Assembly (NCBI GenBank): GCA_049794535.1
Contig: JBARCX010000162.1
Coordinates: 1-23,907, forward strand
Length of the DNA stretch: 23,907 nt
Direction of reading: 5' to 3'
Origin: JBARCX01 sp049794535
Lineage (GTDB): Bacteria > Pseudomonadota > Gammaproteobacteria > Xanthomonadales > Rhodanobacteraceae
The notes under the pieces were generated by a model, which ran no database searches, was not told the origin of the DNA, and saw nothing but the letters and a program-made list of their open reading frames with translations. Numbering within the stretch: the stretch's first letter is position 1; the number at the start of each line of letters is the position of its first letter. The position numbers and the translations under genes were made by a program. Of the stretch, positions 7,287 through 15,426 are shown piece after piece.

Positions 7287-7321
7287 CCGATGGCTATACT
7301 GGCTATGTCAAAGCGGCCCGG

Positions 7322-7546
7322 ATGAGTCACGTGGAAACCATCTATAAAGTTGCGCTGGTAATCATGTTCCTGGTGGTGGTGTTCAACCTTGGCCAGGCGC
7401 TGTATTTCATGATGACCGACAAGGACGGCAGCAAGCGCACGGTATGGGCGCTGACTCGTCGCATCGGCCTTTCACTGGTGCTGATCGCCATGGTGATCAT
7501 CGGCATCAAGATGGGATGGGTACACCCCCACGGCGTAGGTGGGTGA
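7322..7546 (+). CDS. twin transmembrane protein, DUF2909 family
   Basis: This 74-residue protein consists of two transmembrane helices (about residues 8-30 and 48-65) joined by the short charged loop TDKDGSKRTVWALTRRIGLS, which matches the DUF2909 twin-TM family found beside cytochrome oxidase genes. Its molecular role is unknown. The frame is open well upstream, but only the part from ATG 7322 resembles the family. A GTG at 7331 with GGATGAG just ahead is an alternative start. It is on the plus strand while the whole cta cluster is on the minus strand. It is divergent from SURF1, with TATACT at 7295-7300 as a possible -10 element, and convergent with coxIII across a strong terminator. Confidence 0.85.
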   Translation: MSHVETIYKVALVIMFLVVVFNLGQALYFMMTDKDGSKRTVWALTRRIGLSLVLIAMVIIGIKMGWVHPHGVGG

Positions 7547-7627
7547 TTTTAATGAGGTGATTCTAGCGAGCCAGCCTCGCGGGCCGTAGTGCCTGCGTCA
7601 CCGCGTCAGTCATGTTCTCTCTTCCTA

Positions 7628-7665
7628 AAAACACATCGCCCGCCTTTCGGCGGGCGATGTGTTTT
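7628..7665. terminator. bidirectional intrinsic terminator between the DUF2909 gene and coxIII
   Basis: AAAACACATCGCCCGCC (7628-7644) and its perfect 17-bp complement (7649-7665) enclose a four-base TTTC/GAAA loop. The GC-rich upper stem ends in an A-tract on one side and a T-tract on the other, so it can terminate transcription in both directions. It lies between the convergent 3' ends of the twin-TM gene (7546) and coxIII (7689). Confidence 0.92.
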
Positions 7666-7688
7666 AGCGTTAAGCGCTTCGATCGCGC

Positions 7689-8579
7689 TCAGAGAATGTA
7701 GACGAACATAAACAAGCCGAGCCACACCACGTCGACAAAGTGCCAGTACCAGGCAACGGCTTCGAACGCGAAATGGTGATCCTTGCTGAAATGGCCTGCC
7801 AGCACACGCAGCCAGATAATCGCCAGCATGATCGTGCCCAAGGTCACGTGCATGCCGTGGAAACCGGTGAGCATGAAGAAGGTGGCGCCGTAGGCACCGG
7901 TCTTCAGGGTCAGGTTCAACTCGTGATAGGCCTCGATGTACTCGTGCGCCTGGCAGAACACAAAGGTCGCACCGAGCAGCACAGTCACGCCGAGGAACAG
8001 CAGCACCTTGCCACGATGACCAGCTTTCAACGCGTGGTGCGCGATGGTCACCGTCACGCTGGAGCTCAGCAGGATCAGCGTATTGAGCAGCGGCAAACCC
8101 CACGGCACGACGGGTTGGAAGCTACCGCCGATATGCCCTGGACCATTACCACCACCCGGCCCCCACGAGGCCGCGTAGTTACTCCACAGGAACTGGTGGG
8201 TAAGCACACCATGCCCTTCACCGCCCAGCCACGGTACCGAGAACATGCGGACGTAGAACAGTGCACCGAAGAATGCGCCGAAGAACATGACCTCGGAGAA
8301 GATGAACCACATCATTCCCATGCGGAATGAGCGATCGACCTGGCTGTTGTAGTCACCCGCCAGCGACTCGTGAATCACCGAGCGGAACCATCCGAAGAAC
8401 ATCAGCAGGATGCCGACGAAGCCAACCGACAACAGGGTCTTGCCGAAGCCGGAATCGCCTGGCTCGGCATTGAGCCAATGCGCAGCACCGAATACGGTGA
8501 TGAACATGACCACAGCGGCCACGATCGGCCAGTAACTCTTGCTCGGTACGTAGTAGACGTCTTGTTGCTGCTGACCCAT
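7689..8579 (-). CDS. ctaE: cytochrome c oxidase subunit III
   Basis: This is the integral membrane subunit III of the aa3 oxidase, which stabilises the proton-uptake side of subunit I. The frame is open to 8783, but the conserved protein begins with MGQQQQDVYYVP at 8579, where GGGA lies a suitable distance upstream; the product is then 296 residues. Seven hydrophobic segments are visible. Typical stretches are MGMMWFIFSEVMFFGAFFGA, CQAHEYIEAYHEL and the C-terminal WHFVDVVWLGLFMFVYIL. It is the last gene of the coxII-coxI-small-coxIII unit, followed by the bidirectional terminator. A tandem 15-bp duplication lies in its leader. Also known as coxC. Confidence 0.95.
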   Translation of the reverse strand: MGQQQQDVYYVPSKSYWPIVAAVVMFITVFGAAHWLNAEPGDSGFGKTLLSVGFVGILLMFFGWFRSVIHESLAGDYNSQVDRSFRMGMMWFIFSEVMFFGAFFGALFYVRMFSVPWLGGEGHGVLTHQFLWSNYAASWGPGGGNGPGHIGGSFQPVVPWGLPLLNTLILLSSSVTVTIAHHALKAGHRGKVLLFLGVTVLLGATFVFCQAHEYIEAYHELNLTLKTGAYGATFFMLTGFHGMHVTLGTIMLAIIWLRVLAGHFSKDHHFAFEAVAWYWHFVDVVWLGLFMFVYIL

Positions 8580-8592
8580 GGTGGTTTCCCGT

Positions 8593-8622
8593 GGATTTCC
8601 TGATGACGGATTTCCTGATGAC
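8593..8622. repeat. perfect 15-bp tandem duplication in the coxIII leader
   Basis: GGATTTCCTGATGAC occurs twice without a gap (8593-8607 and 8608-8622), 14 bases upstream of the coxIII start. On the coding strand each copy contains CAGGAAA, a Shine-Dalgarno-like sequence, although both lie too far upstream to be the initiating site. It is probably a recent slippage duplication. Confidence 0.85.
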
Positions 8623-8655
8623 TTCGGACCCCGCTTGTGACGGGATGCTACCCAC

Positions 8656-8671
8656 CGCCGCCGAAGCGGCG
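8656..8671 (-). promoter_or_regulatory. UUCG-tetraloop hairpin between the small cox ORF and coxIII
   Basis: On the minus strand CGCCGC-TTCG-GCGGCG forms a 6-bp GC stem closed by a C(UUCG)G tetraloop, an unusually stable RNA hairpin. It follows the stop codon of the 68-aa membrane protein by eight bases. No U-tract follows, so it is more likely an mRNA stability or processing element that sets the relative amount of coxIII message than a terminator. Confidence 0.45.
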
Positions 8672-8679
8672 TAATGCGG

Positions 8680-8886
8680 TTAGTGCGTTGGCCCCACGTG
8701 TTGCACCCACAACATCTGCAAGATCGAGAACACGAAGAAACCCACAGCGACCAGGGCAACGATGGCTGCGGTCCGCCGTGCACGGCCGAGGCGCTTGCCC
8801 TGCTCTAGATCCAGCAATTGCTGATCCAGTATTGGCAAAACGCCGGCTGCGGAAGGGCGATCGAACTTGGCGTCAATCTTCGACAT
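8680..8886 (-). CDS. single-pass membrane protein in the cox operon, possible oxidase assembly factor
   Basis: This 68-residue protein has a soluble N-terminus (about residues 1-38), a positively charged stretch (GKRLGRARR) and one transmembrane helix (about 40-60), ending in WVQHVGPTH. It sits between coxI and coxIII, where many proteobacteria carry a small assembly protein and ctaG (Cox11). The topology also resembles the N-terminal anchor of Cox11, but none of the Cox11 periplasmic copper-binding domain follows. The start is taken at ATG 8886, overlapping coxI by 14 bases; ATG 8892 is an alternative. It is plausibly a small oxidase-assembly protein. The family cannot be named with certainty. 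Confidence 0.75.
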   Translation of the reverse strand: MSKIDAKFDRPSAAGVLPILDQQLLDLEQGKRLGRARRTAAIVALVAVGFFVFSILQMLWVQHVGPTH

Positions 8887-10489
8887 GACCATGCGCCAGC
8901 TCTTCGTCGTGAATGACCGGCGCTACCGAGAAGGTGTGATGCGGGGCCGGCGAAGGCACCGTCCACTCCAGACCCTTGGCACCTTCCCACACCCGATCGG
9001 TGGCCTTCTTCTTGGAGAACCACACGGCGTGAATCAGCACGCCGAGGAAGATCAACTGCGAGGCGCCGAACAGGAAGCCGCCGATCGAGCTGATCATGTT
9101 GAAGTCGGCGAAGGCCACGTTGTAGTCCGGGATACGGCGCGGCATACCCGCCAGGCCCAGGAAGTGCTGCGGGAAAAACAGCACATTCACCCAGATCACC
9201 GAGTTCCAGAAATGCATCTTGCCCCAGAACTCGCTGTACATATGACCGGTCCACTTCGGGATCCAGTAATAGGTCGCGGCGATGATCGCGAAGATAGCGC
9301 CGGTCACCAGCACGTAATGGAAGTGCGCCACCACGAAGTAAGTATCGTGATACTGGAAGTCAGCCGGCACCAGCGCCAGCATCAAGCCGGAGAAGCCGCC
9401 GATGGTGAACAGGATGACGAACGCGATGGCGAACAGCATCGGCGTCTCGAAGGTCATCGAGCCGCCCCACATCGTGGCGACCCAGTTGAACACCTTCACG
9501 CCGGTGGGCACCGCGATCAACATCGTGGCGTACATGAAGAAGATTTCGGCGCCCATCGGCAGACCCACCGCAAACATGTGGTGCGCCCACACGATGAACG
9601 ACAGGAAGGCGATCGAGGCAATCGCGAACACCATCGCCTTGTAGCCAAAGATCGGCTTGCGGGCGAAGGTCGGGATGATCTCGGAGATGATCCCGAACGC
9701 CGGCAGGATCATGATGTACACCTCGGGGTGACCGAAGAACCAGAAGATGTGCTGGAACAGCACCGGGTCACCGCCACCGGCGGCATTGAAGAAGTTGGTG
9801 CCGAAATATTTGTCGGTGAGCAGCATGGTCACCGCACCGGCCAGCACCGGCATCACTGCGATCAGCAAGAACGCCGTGATCAGCCAGCTCCACACGAACA
9901 CCGGCATCTTCAGCAGATCCATTCCCGGTGCACGCATGTTGAGGATGGTCGCGATGATGTTGATCGCGCCCATGATCGAGCTGATACCCATCAAGTGGAC
10001 GGCGAATACTACGTAAGCGGTCGATGCACTCTGTAGTGATAGCGGCGGATACATGGTCCAGCCGCCGGCCGGGCCACCGCCTGGCAGGAACAAGGTGGAC
10101 AGCAACAACGCAAAGGCGAACGGCAGAATCCAGAACGACAGGTTGTTCATGCGCGGCAACGCCATATCCGGCGCGCCGACCATCAACGGGATCATCCAGT
10201 TACCGAGGCCGACGAAGGCCGGCATTACCGCGCCGAAGATCATGACCAGCGCATGCATCGTGGTCATTTCGTTGAAGAAGTACGGCTGCACCAGTTGCAG
10301 GCCCGGCTTGAACAATTCGGCGCGGATCACCATCGCGAAGCTGCCGCCGATGAAGAACATCGTCAGCGAGAAAATCAGGTACAGCGTGCCGATGTCCTTG
10401 TGATTGGTGGACATCACCCAGCGCTGGAAGAAATTCTTCGGCGCGCCGTGATGGTCGTCGTGATGATCGTTGGTGGCTGCGTGGGCCAT
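8873..10489 (-). CDS. ctaD: cytochrome c oxidase subunit I (aa3-type, A1 family)
   Basis: This is the catalytic heme-copper subunit that reduces O2 and pumps protons. It has 538 residues and about twelve helices. Visible ligands are H79 (heme a, in TTMHALVM), H254 with cross-linked Y258 in HPEVY (CuB), H303/H304 in WAHHM (CuB), and H389/H391 in AHFHYV (heme a3 and heme a). E256 of HPEVY marks the A1 family with a complete D channel. The N-terminus is histidine-rich (residues 9-14). The ribosome binding site AGAGGTG precedes ATG 10489. It lies 58 bp after coxII and overlaps the small membrane protein gene at its 3' end. Also called coxA. Confidence 0.98.
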   Translation of the reverse strand: MAHAATNDHHDDHHGAPKNFFQRWVMSTNHKDIGTLYLIFSLTMFFIGGSFAMVIRAELFKPGLQLVQPYFFNEMTTMHALVMIFGAVMPAFVGLGNWMIPLMVGAPDMALPRMNNLSFWILPFAFALLLSTLFLPGGGPAGGWTMYPPLSLQSASTAYVVFAVHLMGISSIMGAINIIATILNMRAPGMDLLKMPVFVWSWLITAFLLIAVMPVLAGAVTMLLTDKYFGTNFFNAAGGGDPVLFQHIFWFFGHPEVYIMILPAFGIISEIIPTFARKPIFGYKAMVFAIASIAFLSFIVWAHHMFAVGLPMGAEIFFMYATMLIAVPTGVKVFNWVATMWGGSMTFETPMLFAIAFVILFTIGGFSGLMLALVPADFQYHDTYFVVAHFHYVLVTGAIFAIIAATYYWIPKWTGHMYSEFWGKMHFWNSVIWVNVLFFPQHFLGLAGMPRRIPDYNVAFADFNMISSIGGFLFGASQLIFLGVLIHAVWFSKKKATDRVWEGAKGLEWTVPSPAPHHTFSVAPVIHDEELAHGHVED

Positions 10490-10547
10490 GGCCTTGCACC
10501 TCTACCTAAATTTGCGAATGCGTGGGACTGCGTGATGCAGCCTGGAA

Positions 10548-11507
10548 TCAACCCTGGTTGCCGTGAGCCGGCGCAACTTGCGCGGTTTGCGGCGTAGCGG
10601 CGCTGGATGCAGCAGCGGGTGCGGCAGGTGCCGCGGCCTTCTGCTGATCAGCAAGCCACTTGGCGAAGTCTTCCTTCGAGACTGCCTTCACCACGATCGG
10701 CATAAAGCCGTGATCCTGGCCACACAGTTCGGCGCACTGGCCGCGGTAGACGCCCGGCACGGTGATATTGGTCCAGGCAGCGTTGATCACACCCGGAATC
10801 GCATCCATCTTCCAGCCCAGCGCCGGCACGAACCACGAATGGATCACGTCGTCGGCGGTGATCACAAAGCGGATCTTGGTGTCGATCGGCACCACCAGCG
10901 GATGATCGACATTGAGCAAATAGGTGTTGTAACCGTCCACCTTCACCGCATTCGGATCCAGGCCGGAATTCAGCTGACGCGTCTCGTCGCTCTGCGAGTC
11001 GAGCTTGGACATGAAACCGACTTTATCGATCGGCTTGCCCAGGTAGTCCACGTAGTCGTAACGCCATTTCCACTGATAACCCGTGACCTTGACCGTCATC
11101 TGCGAGCCGGTGGTGTCATAGAACTGACGCATACCATCGGTGGCTAGCCACGCCAGGGTCATCAGGATCAGCACCGGGATGGTGGTCCAGATGATTTCAA
11201 CGGTGGTGTTGTGCGACCACTTCTCCGCCACAGCCCCGCGCGATTTGCGGAAGCGGAACATGGCAATGAACATCGCACCGAACACCAGGATGCCGATGAC
11301 GACGCATACCAGGAGGGAGACCATGTTGAGGTCGTACGGCACGTGCGAATACGTCGTCACGCCCCGTGTCAGGTTCATCTGCCAAGGCTCGGGATTGGCC
11401 TGGGCCACGCCACCGAATGATGCGAGGGCGATCATCGCCAACGCTGTGCCTGCTTGCCTGATGCTGTCTCGTTTGCTGCCGTGATGCCCGATGCCACCAG
11501 ATGTCAT
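10548..11507 (-). CDS. ctaC: cytochrome c oxidase subunit II
   Basis: Subunit II carries the CuA centre that takes electrons from cytochrome c. The protein has an N-terminal signal sequence ending near AQANPEPWQ, two transmembrane helices (about residues 63-86 and 104-124), then the periplasmic cupredoxin domain. The electron-entry motif GYQWKWRYDY and the CuA ligands are intact; in the GTG-start numbering they are H226, C261, E263, C265, H269 and M272. There is no fused cytochrome c domain, only an Ala/Pro-rich tail of about 35 residues, so this is an aa3 rather than caa3 enzyme. I prefer ATG 11507 because AAGG lies eight bases before it; a GTG at 11516 is in frame. Also called coxB. Confidence 0.97.
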   Translation of the reverse strand: MTSGGIGHHGSKRDSIRQAGTALAMIALASFGGVAQANPEPWQMNLTRGVTTYSHVPYDLNMVSLLVCVVIGILVFGAMFIAMFRFRKSRGAVAEKWSHNTTVEIIWTTIPVLILMTLAWLATDGMRQFYDTTGSQMTVKVTGYQWKWRYDYVDYLGKPIDKVGFMSKLDSQSDETRQLNSGLDPNAVKVDGYNTYLLNVDHPLVVPIDTKIRFVITADDVIHSWFVPALGWKMDAIPGVINAAWTNITVPGVYRGQCAELCGQDHGFMPIVVKAVSKEDFAKWLADQQKAAAPAAPAAASSAATPQTAQVAPAHGNQG

Positions 11508-11528
11508 GTCTTGCACCTTGTGATGAAC

Positions 11529-12014
11529 CTACCTGCGCGGCTGGGCCTGAAGATCGGTCAGCAGCACCATGAGTTTCCGAGACAACTCGACGCGCTCCTC
11601 ATCGGCGAGGAAAGCTCCGATTTCCAGCTCTCGACCGTGCGACGACAACAGCAGGCGATCATGTCCGTCGCCCGGCTTTAATAACACGCGTACCCAATAC
11701 GACTGGAAACACGTGCTGCGCCGGCCAGGCAGCGAGTGCACCTCCAGCGACGTAGCGTCGAGGGTGATGCGCTCACTGCGGTCGCCTGCCCGCCAAGCCA
11801 CGCCCAAGGCGATAGCTACTGCGGAGGCCTCCAACAGGGCAAACAATGGAGCGAAAACATTCCCCTGCCAAGCACCCAGACCCGCTGTTGTCAGCGCCAG
11901 TGCCGCCAGCACCATGATCAAGCGACGCAGGCCGCGTCGGCTGAGTGCGCGATTAGGCCTAAGCCACATCGTCACGCACGGCAGACCGGCAACAGCTGGT
12001 CGAAGCACGATCAT
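11529..12014 (-). CDS. DUF2244 domain-containing membrane protein
   Basis: This protein of about 161 residues has the DUF2244 pattern: an N-terminal strand with LRPNRALSRRG, a hydrophobic hairpin of two helices (about residues 32-72), and a soluble C-terminal domain with WVRVLL and a terminal helix (DEERVELSRKLMVLL). DUF2244 genes are common next to cytochrome oxidase genes, but their function is not established. It precedes coxII by about 20 bp and probably heads that operon. The start is uncertain. ATG 12014 is used here; ATG 12047 and a TTG at 12071 extend the frame without better ribosome binding sites. It is divergent from putA, with a promoter region between about 12048 and 12230. Confidence 0.85.
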   Translation of the reverse strand: MIVLRPAVAGLPCVTMWLRPNRALSRRGLRRLIMVLAALALTTAGLGAWQGNVFAPLFALLEASAVAIALGVAWRAGDRSERITLDATSLEVHSLPGRRSTCFQSYWVRVLLKPGDGHDRLLLSSHGRELEIGAFLADEERVELSRKLMVLLTDLQAQPRR

Positions 12015-12184
12015 GGGAGTCCGGCGTGCCTGGAACACTCCGATCATAGGATGCGGCAGCGCAGCCGGCAAGAATGTCCCAGCGACTACTTGATCCAGAC
12101 CCGCTATCGCTGGTACGCACCCGTTACTTAAAAAGAAAGTCCGTCACCCTCAACATGCGGGTGCGTGCGGCGATACGCGCGGCG

Positions 12185-12190
12185 TACAAT
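12185..12190 (+). promoter_or_regulatory. possible -10 element of putA
   Basis: TACAAT matches TATAAT at five of six positions and lies about 40 bases upstream of the chosen GTG start of putA. The matching -35 position (about 12162-12167) is poor, so the promoter may need an activator. The AT-rich ACTTAAAAAGAAAG stretch at about 12125-12139 could serve the divergent DUF2244-cox unit. Confidence 0.3.
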
Positions 12191-12230
12191 CTCGCGTTCC
12201 ACCGTCCCTGCGTACGCATCGGCTTCCATT

Positions 12231-15200
12231 GTGACCCTACCTATCCTCAGCCCCGAACTTCCCACCGGCGCCGAGCCGGCCCGCGCGCGGATCACCGCCG
12301 CGTGGCTGCGCGACGAGACCGAAGCGGTCAACGATCTGCTGGCCCAGGCCACGCTGCCTCCGGTCGAGCGCGAAAAGGTGATCGACCTGGCCGCGGATCT
12401 CGTCACGCGCGTACGTGCGCGTGCCAAGGATCAGAGCGCGGTCGAGTCTTTCATGCGTCAGTACGATCTCTCCTCCGAGGAGGGCGTGCTGCTGATGTGC
12501 GTGGCCGAGGCGCTGTTGCGCATTCCCGATAAGGCCACCGCCGACAAGCTGATTCGCGACAAGCTCGGCGACGCCGACTGGAAGAGACACCTGGGTCAGA
12601 GCGAGTCGCTGTTCGTCAACGCCTCGACCTGGGGCCTGATGCTCACCGGCCACCTGGTCAACCTGGCTGAAGATACCCGCCACGACTTCACTAGCGCGTT
12701 GAAGCGCCTGGTCGGTCGCGCCGGCGAGCCTGCCATCCGTCTGGCCGTGCGTCAGGCGATGCGCATCATGGGCCACCAGTTCGTGATGGGTCGCACCATC
12801 GATGAAGCGCTGGATCGCTGCGCGAAGAAGGAATACGCCGTCTTCCGCTACTCGTACGACATGCTCGGCGAGTCGGCACTGACCAGCGAAACTGCCGAGC
12901 GCTACCAGCAGGATTACCGCAACGCGATCGCCGCCATCGGTGCGCGCGGCCCGTTTGCGAACCACACCGATGCACCGTCGATCTCGGTGAAGCTGTCCGC
13001 ACTGCATCCGCGCTACGAAGTCGCCAAGCGTGAGCTCGCTCATCGCCAGCTGAGTGAGAAGCTGCTGGAACTGTCGCAGCTCGCGATGAAGAACGGCATT
13101 GCGTTGTCGGTGGATGCCGAGGAAGCGGATCGCCTGGAGTTGTCGCTCGACATCATCGGCGACGTGTTCGCGCACCCCTCGCTGGCCGGCTGGAACGGCC
13201 TCGGCATCGTCGTGCAGGCTTATTCCAAGCGCACGCCATTTGTCATCGATTGGCTAATCGAAACCGCCCGCGCCTCCGGTCGCCGCTGGTACGTGCGTCT
13301 GGTCAAGGGCGCCTACTGGGACGCCGAGATCAAGCGCGCGCAAGAAAACGGTCTGGCTGGTTATCCGGTCTACACGCGCAAGCCGAATACCGATGTGTCG
13401 TACCTCGCCTGCGCACGCCGCCTGTTCAATGCCGGCAGTGAGCTGATCTATCCGCAGTTCGCTACGCACAACGCACACAGCATTGCCGCCGTGCATCACA
13501 TCGCGCAGGGTCGTCCATACGAATACCAGCGCCTGCACGGCATGGGTACCGATCTGTACGCTGAGGTGATCGGCCCGCAGAACTTGAACGTGCCTTGCCG
13601 CGTGTACGCGCCGGTCGGTACGCACGAGGATCTGCTGCCCTACCTGGTGCGCCGCCTGCTCGAGAACGGTGCCAACACCAGCTTCGTCAATCGTGTCGTC
13701 GACGAGAGCGTACCGGTACGCACGCTGGTCGCCGACCCGTGCGAAACCGTGCGCGGCTTCGCAGCGCGCAATCAATCCAATCTGTCGCACCCGCACATCC
13801 CGCTGCCGGTGAATCTCTACGGTGAACTTCGGAAGAACTCCATGGGCGTCAATTTCTCCAACGACAACGAACTGAAGATGATGGCCGATGCGGTCAATGC
13901 CGCTTGCCCACCAGGATCTGTTGGCTCATGGGCCGCCGGCCCCTTGGTGCCGGGCGCCACGGCTTCCGGGGCCACCGTGGAGGTGACCAACCCGGCCGAT
14001 CGCCGCCAGACCGTCGGCCGCTATGCCAGCGCTGATAGCGCCACCGTCGATAAGGCACTCAGCAATGCTGTCGCTGCCCAGCACAACTGGGATCGCCTAC
14101 CGGCCGCCAGCCGTGCCGCGATCCTCGAGCACGCTGCCGAGCAGCTCGAAGCACGCCGTGGCGAATTCATCGCGCTGTGCGTACGAGAGGCTGGCAAGAG
14201 CTTGCCCGACGCGATCGCCGAGATCCGCGAAGCAGCCGACTTCCTGCGTTACTACGCCACCATGGCGCGCCGTTTGTTCGGCCAGCCGGAAGCCCTGCCC
14301 GGCCCGACCGGCGAGAGCAACCAGCTGTTCCTCAACGGTCGCGGTGTGTTCGTCTGCATCAGCCCGTGGAACTTCCCGCTGGCGATCTTCCTCGGCCAGG
14401 TCAGTGCCGCACTCGCCGCTGGTAACGCCGTTATTGCCAAGCCGGCCGAGCAGACATCGTTGATCGGCCATGCTGCGGTGAAGCTGTTGCATGACGCCGG
14501 CGTGCCCGCGGATGTACTGCAGTACCTGCCGGGCGACGGCGCCACCGTTGGCGCGGCACTCACCAAGGACCCACGCGTCGCTGGCGTGGCCTTTACTGGC
14601 TCCACCGAAACTGCCTGGGCGATCAACCGTGCGCTCGCCGCACGTAATGCACCCATCGCCGCGCTGATCGCCGAAACCGGCGGCCAGAACGCGATGATCG
14701 CCGACTCCTCGGCGCTGCCCGAGCAGATCGTCAAGGACGTGATCGCTTCGGCCTTCCAGTCGGCAGGCCAGCGCTGCTCCGCCGCACGCGTGCTGTTTGT
14801 GCAGGAAGATATCGCCGACAAGGTCTGCGCCATGCTCGCCGGTGCGATGGCTGAGTTGAAGATGGGTGATCCCGGCCAGCTGTCCACCGACGTGGGTCCG
14901 GTGATCGACGAAGACGCCAAGAAAATCCTGGTCGACCACGCCGCACGCATGGACAAGGAAGCGAAGAAGATTGGCGAGGTCACGCTCGATCCCGCGCTCG
15001 CCGCCAACGGCACCTTCTTCGCCCCGCGCGCCTACGAAATCCCGTCACTGGATGTGCTCAAGCGCGAGATCTTCGGCCCGGTGCTGCACGTGATCCGCTG
15101 GAAGGGCAGCGAGCTGGCGAAGGTGGTCGATCAGATCAACGCCACCGGCTACGGTCTCACGCTCGGCATCCACAGCCGCATCAACGACACCGTCGACTAC

Positions 15201-15416
15201 ATCAGCAGCCACGCTCGCGTCGGCAACTGCTACGTCAACCGCAACCAGATCGGTGCCGTGGTCGGCGTGCAGCCGTTCGGCGGTGAAGCCCTATCCGGCA
15301 CGGGCCCTAAGGCTGGTGGTCCGCATTATCTGCTGCGCTTCGCGGGCGAGCGCACGCTCACCATCAACACCACCGCTGCTGGTGGCAACGCCTCGTTGCT
15401 GACCATCGGCGAGTAA
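12231..15416 (+). CDS. putA: bifunctional proline dehydrogenase / L-glutamate-gamma-semialdehyde dehydrogenase
   Basis: PutA oxidises proline to glutamate in two FAD- and NAD-dependent steps and passes electrons to quinone. The 1061-residue product has an N-terminal helical region, a proline dehydrogenase barrel (LVKGAYWDAEIK, FATHNAHS, YEYQRLHGMG, and the substrate-binding GANTSFVNRVVDE), then an aldehyde dehydrogenase domain (SPWNFPLAIF, FTGSTETAW, catalytic E815 in AETGGQN and C849 in GQRCSAARV). It lacks an N-terminal ribbon-helix-helix DNA-binding domain, so unlike E. coli PutA it should not repress its own gene. The start is taken at GTG 12231 because upstream codons do not resemble the family; the ribosome binding site is weak. 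The AraC regulator two genes downstream is a candidate regulator. Confidence 0.96.
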   Translation: MTLPILSPELPTGAEPARARITAAWLRDETEAVNDLLAQATLPPVEREKVIDLAADLVTRVRARAKDQSAVESFMRQYDLSSEEGVLLMCVAEALLRIPDKATADKLIRDKLGDADWKRHLGQSESLFVNASTWGLMLTGHLVNLAEDTRHDFTSALKRLVGRAGEPAIRLAVRQAMRIMGHQFVMGRTIDEALDRCAKKEYAVFRYSYDMLGESALTSETAERYQQDYRNAIAAIGARGPFANHTDAPSISVKLSALHPRYEVAKRELAHRQLSEKLLELSQLAMKNGIALSVDAEEADRLELSLDIIGDVFAHPSLAGWNGLGIVVQAYSKRTPFVIDWLIETARASGRRWYVRLVKGAYWDAEIKRAQENGLAGYPVYTRKPNTDVSYLACARRLFNAGSELIYPQFATHNAHSIAAVHHIAQGRPYEYQRLHGMGTDLYAEVIGPQNLNVPCRVYAPVGTHEDLLPYLVRRLLENGANTSFVNRVVDESVPVRTLVADPCETVRGFAARNQSNLSHPHIPLPVNLYGELRKNSMGVNFSNDNELKMMADAVNAACPPGSVGSWAAGPLVPGATASGATVEVTNPADRRQTVGRYASADSATVDKALSNAVAAQHNWDRLPAASRAAILEHAAEQLEARRGEFIALCVREAGKSLPDAIAEIREAADFLRYYATMARRLFGQPEALPGPTGESNQLFLNGRGVFVCISPWNFPLAIFLGQVSAALAAGNAVIAKPAEQTSLIGHAAVKLLHDAGVPADVLQYLPGDGATVGAALTKDPRVAGVAFTGSTETAWAINRALAARNAPIAALIAETGGQNAMIADSSALPEQIVKDVIASAFQSAGQRCSAARVLFVQEDIADKVCAMLAGAMAELKMGDPGQLSTDVGPVIDEDAKKILVDHAARMDKEAKKIGEVTLDPALAANGTFFAPRAYEIPSLDVLKREIFGPVLHVIRWKGSELAKVVDQINATGYGLTLGIHSRINDTVDYISSHARVGNCYVNRNQIGAVVGVQPFGGEALSGTGPKAGGPHYLLRFAGERTLTINTTAAGGNASLLTIGE

Positions 15417-15426
15417 GTCGCCCTGA

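Noticed and set aside
7157..7321. N-terminal extension of the twin-TM protein
   Set aside because: The extension is antisense to SURF1 and low in family resemblance; the family begins at about 7322.
8580..8783. N-terminal extension of coxIII
   Set aside because: The extra 68 residues are Arg/Pro/Cys-rich, overlap the small membrane protein gene and include the 15-bp duplication; the conserved protein starts at 8579.
8867..10036. 389-codon plus-strand ORF opposite coxI
   Set aside because: It is composed largely of His, Arg, Glu and Gln, as expected from the complement of a hydrophobic high-GC gene; coxI on the other strand has all its ligands.
12237..13175. 312-codon minus-strand ORF opposite putA
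   Set aside because: Antisense shadow of the proline dehydrogenase domain; no recognisable protein features.
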